Of a stretch of DNA of 64,000 nt, positions 60,160 through 64,000 are shown in pieces (the first letter of the stretch is position 1; every line of letters starts with the position of its first letter). Location: assembly GCF_051014685.1 (NCBI RefSeq), contig NC_135055.1, positions 20,233,501 to 20,297,500 of the forward strand, given 5' to 3'. The translations under genes and the position numbers were made by a program. This stretch comes from Ptiloglossa arizonensis. Lineage: Eukaryota > Arthropoda > Insecta > Hymenoptera > Colletidae. The notes under the pieces were generated by a model. It was not told the DNA's origin. It saw only the letters and a program-made list of their open reading frames with translations, and did not search any database.

Positions 60160-62634
60160 GTGAGAGAGCTACACCCTATCTAAATATACTCGGCGTTACG
60201 GGTGAAAAGTTCTCCGTGAGAACTCGAACGAGTAACGCGCGAACGCGAGATACTCCCCTTCTTATCGGTTCGCGAGAATTCCAGCACCGAACGAGACAGC
60301 CCGCCGAGACTCGCGAGTCCCCGGAAGATTTACGATTCCAGCAGGAAAAACGCAACAATCGTAATATCCTTTCCTCGCGAGGAGTCAGACGGTGATTTTT
60401 CATACGCGTCGCGGCTCCGTCGTCTCTTTAATTCTCCTTTAATACCGTGGAAACCGAGACCTCGGAGTTAACCCCGTGGGAAAGAGAAAAAAAAAAAACG
60501 TGGAATCCGCGCGGAAAAATGCTCGTGGAACTGCGCGTCGTTCGGAGCGATTAGTTCGCTTCTTAGGAAACTTCCAACACGGTCGCGAGCCGTGTCGAAG
60601 TTCGGTAGCTTCGTTTAAAAATTCCGTGCCGCTCTGTCGCGATCGAGACCGAGAGAATAGAGGAAGATCGCCAACATCGACGTCGAACCACGACCACTTC
60701 TCCGAGGAGACTCCCCGTCGATTCGAGGAAAGTTCCTCGGGTACGCGTAGCTCGAGATCTCTCCTCGAACGGTCGCGAACGAGTGCGCGAACGAACCACG
60801 GGAGGGTGAATCGTGGACCACGGGGAACGCAACGGAGGGGGAAAAACTCGCCCCGCGGAGAAGAAGCGCGATATTTCAGCGAGGCGGGGGCGGCGGCGAT
60901 TAATTGCCAAAATAACTGCAGACACGAGGAATCGTTTAGGCACGACTCTCGGAACATTGTTTACCGTGGATACAGCCGGCTGGAATGTATGTCCCCGTGG
61001 ACACGCGGGACATAATATACGGGGACAGTTACCGCCCTCGGCGACGTATATTACCCCCCACCTAAGTGGCGCTCTTTCGTTCGTCCTGGCGAACACGACC
61101 ACGGTGAAATATTCCGCGTGGCTCGCGCCAGACACCCCGCAACGATTCGGGAGAAACCGATCGATCGATCGGTGCCGCCTACGCATCGATAACGAACGCG
61201 CCGAACTTTCGATGGAACGAAACTCTCGGAGATGTTCTCGCGAAACGGTCGAGAGGACGTCGCATCGACGCGCGAGGACCGAGAATCTTTCAAACTCGAG
61301 TAAGAGGACGAAACGCAACGACCAAGTCCGCTGGAAAAACCTCGCGAACGTTCCGTGATGGACGAACAACGAAGAAAAAACGGAAAAATCGAATTACCGC
61401 GGAATCGAATCGACGCTGGAAAAATTGTACTCGGCCGTAACGAAAGCTCGCAACCTCGAGAAAACGATCTCTCGTTCTTCTAAAAGGGTTTCTCGAGGCC
61501 CGGGTCAGCAAAGACCCAGGGGACGCTCGACCTTTAACCTCTCGAGAATCCGTAACGGCCGTGCGACTCGCGAAAGAGCAAAAGGTAGGTGTCGGAGCGG
61601 AGCGACGCGCCAGCTTCGCGCGTCCATTTATTTTCGTCGTCCGCGTTAACGCGCGCCACCGACTCGCTTCGAGGCGCGGCGAATTTATTCGAGCGTCGCG
61701 GGTATCGCCTCGCGCGATAAATACGATCCGCGGTGAAGCAACGGTCCCGCGTCGAAAGGAAAAAATAGACGATAGGGGGTAGAAAGAGTAGAAAAAGAGC
61801 GGGGGACGACGTCTCGACGCGATCCGCGCGTGACTCGCGCGAGCTTTCACGGTCGACTCGTAGACGGCGTTTAAATTGACCGAAGAAAAATGTCGGGGTC
61901 CGAGCGTTCGTAGCCGCGAAACGCGAGACAGATATTAGCCGGTGGCTCGACGACGCGGCTTTTAACGCCGGAATTCTCGCGCCCCAGCTATCGACCCCTC
62001 CGACTCCATCCTCCTCGTCCTCACCGCGAGGACCGAGGAGTAGTTCTCACGCTTTTTCGAGCGTGCTTCTGCGCGACGAATTTTCAATGCCGATCGCTCG
62101 AGGCGCGCGTCGCCGGAATTCGCGCGACCGTGAGTGCCAAATGATGTTTGCGGACATCGTTGTACCGCTCGTCAGGGGGATGGACTCGCGCGTTTGATAA
62201 ATTCGCAACGGTGACAGGGACGCTCGTCCGTAACGACAAATCGTTTATTCGTCGCCGAGAATTCGTCTCTCGACGAGTCTACGAACCGAGCTCCGTTAAC
62301 GCCGATTTTTGAAATAAGTGGCTACTCGCGGTGGTACGAGCGTGTGCCCGGAGCAAACGTTCTTGCAAATTCTGGACATCGAAGTCCAGAAGTACAGGGT
62401 CCTTCGTACACCCTTTCCTCGATGATTCGAATCGAGAGGTCTTGTTCCGCGTCGAACCACCTTGCCAGTGACTATTGGTAGGGTAGATATTTTTAGCCGG
62501 GCGTTAGTTTAGGTACTCGCGAGTGTTGGTTTTGCGCACGTGTGTGTGCGTAACGTTGGACGAGTGCTGGTCTTTCGTCCGTGGTGTAAATAAGACACTC
62601 GAGAGTCCGGTATACGGGAAAAGTGTTGCGAACA

Positions 62635-62670
62635 ATGACCGAGAGAGTCAATCGGCAAATCGAAGACAAG
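62635..62670 (+). other. Candidate first coding exon, 12 codons, with 5' leader
   Basis: The ATG in GAACAATGACC starts MTERVNRQIEDK and the frame ends at AAG|GTATGC (donor at 62671), phase 0. The upstream 150 bases are GT-rich and poorer in CpG than the surroundings, which would suit a transcribed leader. No downstream exon was recognised before the window ends. Confidence 0.2.
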
Positions 62671-64000
62671 GTATGCGGACCGCGAGTGAGAAGAAAGAGA
62701 GAGAAGGGTCGAGAGTGAAAGAGAGTACCCGAAACATCGTCCAATTCTATCTATTATATAATGATACGTAGGAGGTTGTATTACGATACAGGTGGAATCT
62801 TTTCGCGTTCTCTTCAAGAAGAACACTCCTTCGAAACGATAATCAATGGTCCCGCGATACCGCGCGGTAATTTAATTCGATTCGACGATTCGTCTGAAAA
62901 TTGACCATCCACGCTCGCAAGAAGGAGTAGCGAGTCTTTAAAGAGAAATCCGAAATATTCCGAGACGACCGTCTCGAATCGGACGTGGCTGTTCCATCGG
63001 TCGGACGAGAATTTCGCAGAGTCCTTTGAAGCGTCTCGAAGCGAGGCCTCGAACGACGTGTATGTACGCGTCTCGCGGCGCGTATTAAAAAATTCCATCC
63101 TCGAAATTTCAGGAATCCAATTTTTCCTCGTGCCCGATGCGTCGGCTCGTTACCGGGCCCCGCGGTCTCGAGAGTAAAAGCCGCGCCGTTGGAAATAGAG
63201 TGGAAGGTCGGTGGGAAGAGTTCCGCGGGAGCTTTAAGTATGATTTAGCGTGCGCGCGGAAATAATGGCGAGCGAGCCGGAGCGCGAGAGTGCACGCTGT
63301 TTTCCCAGCGTCGTTCATCCGCCTAACTGCCGGCTGATACGCGACACGCTTACACCGCGGCGATTTCCAAAGCGTCTTCCCCCGGAGGGCCCGAGATTTG
63401 TCGTCCCGGATTTGTCGGAGCCAACGCGGAGAAATTACGCGCGTCTCGCACCGAGAAATGGACGAAGAAACGCGTAAACGCAAATAGAGAACGCGTCCAA
63501 GGTGGCTGGGAGATCCGTGGCGCGCGTTGTAAATGTCCCGCGTAACGTCTTATCGCGAAATAACGCTGCGAGAAATAATCGAACGGTCCTCGAGGCTCCA
63601 GGATCGCGAACGAGCGAGAGGAGCCATCTGCGACGGGGGCCGTCGATTCTCGCCAAGCGAACGCGGAAGAAAATGCAGAGTTTGTCTCGAAGTCGAGAAG
63701 AACCACTCGCACTCGATGCTACGGCGCGCCTCGCTTCCCGCGTAAATGCACGCGAGAATACGCACTTTGTCCAAACGCGATTCCGACGTCTCGAAGGCGC
63801 AGTTACCTCGAATTACCCGAGAGAGGCAAGAGCGTAGGAAAAAAATCGAGCACGGTCGGGAGACATCGTCGGTCGATGGGATATCGAGAAAACGTAGACG
63901 AAACCGATGGGAAAAATTCTCCTCGCGGTGGACCGTCGCGAAGCTCGGTAAATTCCCGTACGGTGGCCGCTCATCGATATTCCGAGGAAAGAGAAAACGC

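Larger units (their letters stand above)
59390..64000. other. Mostly non-coding stretch downstream of the peptide gene
   Basis: Apart from the two candidate exons at 60.05 and 62.64 kb, this holds unique sequence. The longest frame (268 codons, - strand, 60563-61369) overlaps an open frame on the other strand and has low-complexity Arg/Ser composition. A donor-like AAG|GTAGGT occurs at 61583-61591. No repeats were found. Confidence 0.5.

Noticed and set aside
60563..61369. 268-codon open frame on the - strand, the longest in the window
   Set aside because: It overlaps a 181-codon open frame on the + strand, is Arg/Ser-rich and matches no domain. In CpG-rich DNA stop codons are scarce, so such frames are expected by chance.

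Overview
This window looks like animal nuclear DNA, most likely from an insect and plausibly a hymenopteran (bee, wasp or ant). There is no bacterial-style gene packing. CpG is strikingly common (TCG and CGA words everywhere), homopurine and homopyrimidine tracts and short microsatellites are frequent, and the one convincing gene has small insect-sized introns. Hymenopteran genomes are known for high CpG, so the assignment is an inference, not a proof. Because stop codons are rare in such CpG-rich sequence, long open frames occur on both strands by chance. I did not accept any of them on length alone.

The best-supported gene is at 58.39-59.29 kb on the + strand. It has four exons joined by canonical splice sites and encodes a predicted 103-residue secreted precursor: a signal peptide, an acidic propeptide, an Arg-Arg-Lys-Arg cleavage site, and a basic 40-residue mature peptide with four cysteines spaced exactly C-x5-C-x5-C-x5-C. 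A poly(A) signal lies 89 bases after the stop. A TATA-like box and a possible 5' UTR splice pair lie upstream. I do not recognise the family.

On the - strand at 46.13 kb there is an excellent branch point, polypyrimidine tract and CAG, followed at once by GTGAGT. This is the form of a recursive splice site (ratchet point), or it starts a 74-bp exon. It suggests that part of the window is the interior of a long - strand intron. A few other possible exons (10.9, 37.3, 60.1 and 62.6 kb) are listed at low confidence.

The rest is non-coding as far as I can read it. Layout: 0-6 kb holds a 31-bp minisatellite, a 218-bp tandem duplication, a 64-100-bp duplication and a dispersed repeat at 5.8 kb. 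From 6 to 17 kb there is little beyond unique sequence and one candidate first exon. At 17.2-17.5 kb there is a 164-bp tandem duplication related to the 5.8 kb element, each copy carrying a CTCF-like motif. From 17.5 to 19.0 kb lies a CpG-poorer block with a diverged 167-171-bp duplication. The 19-46 kb stretch has microsatellites, a 101-bp duplication at 20.1 kb, decayed tandem repeats at 33.8 kb and 39.5 kb (about 129-bp period), and an 83-bp repeat at 35.4 kb. From 46 to 58 kb there is a 47-bp four-copy repeat at 47.9 kb, a 66-bp repeat at 49.3 kb and an (ACC)n tract at 54.2 kb. The peptide gene and 5 kb of further non-coding sequence close the window. I see no tRNA, rRNA, CRISPR or intact transposon.
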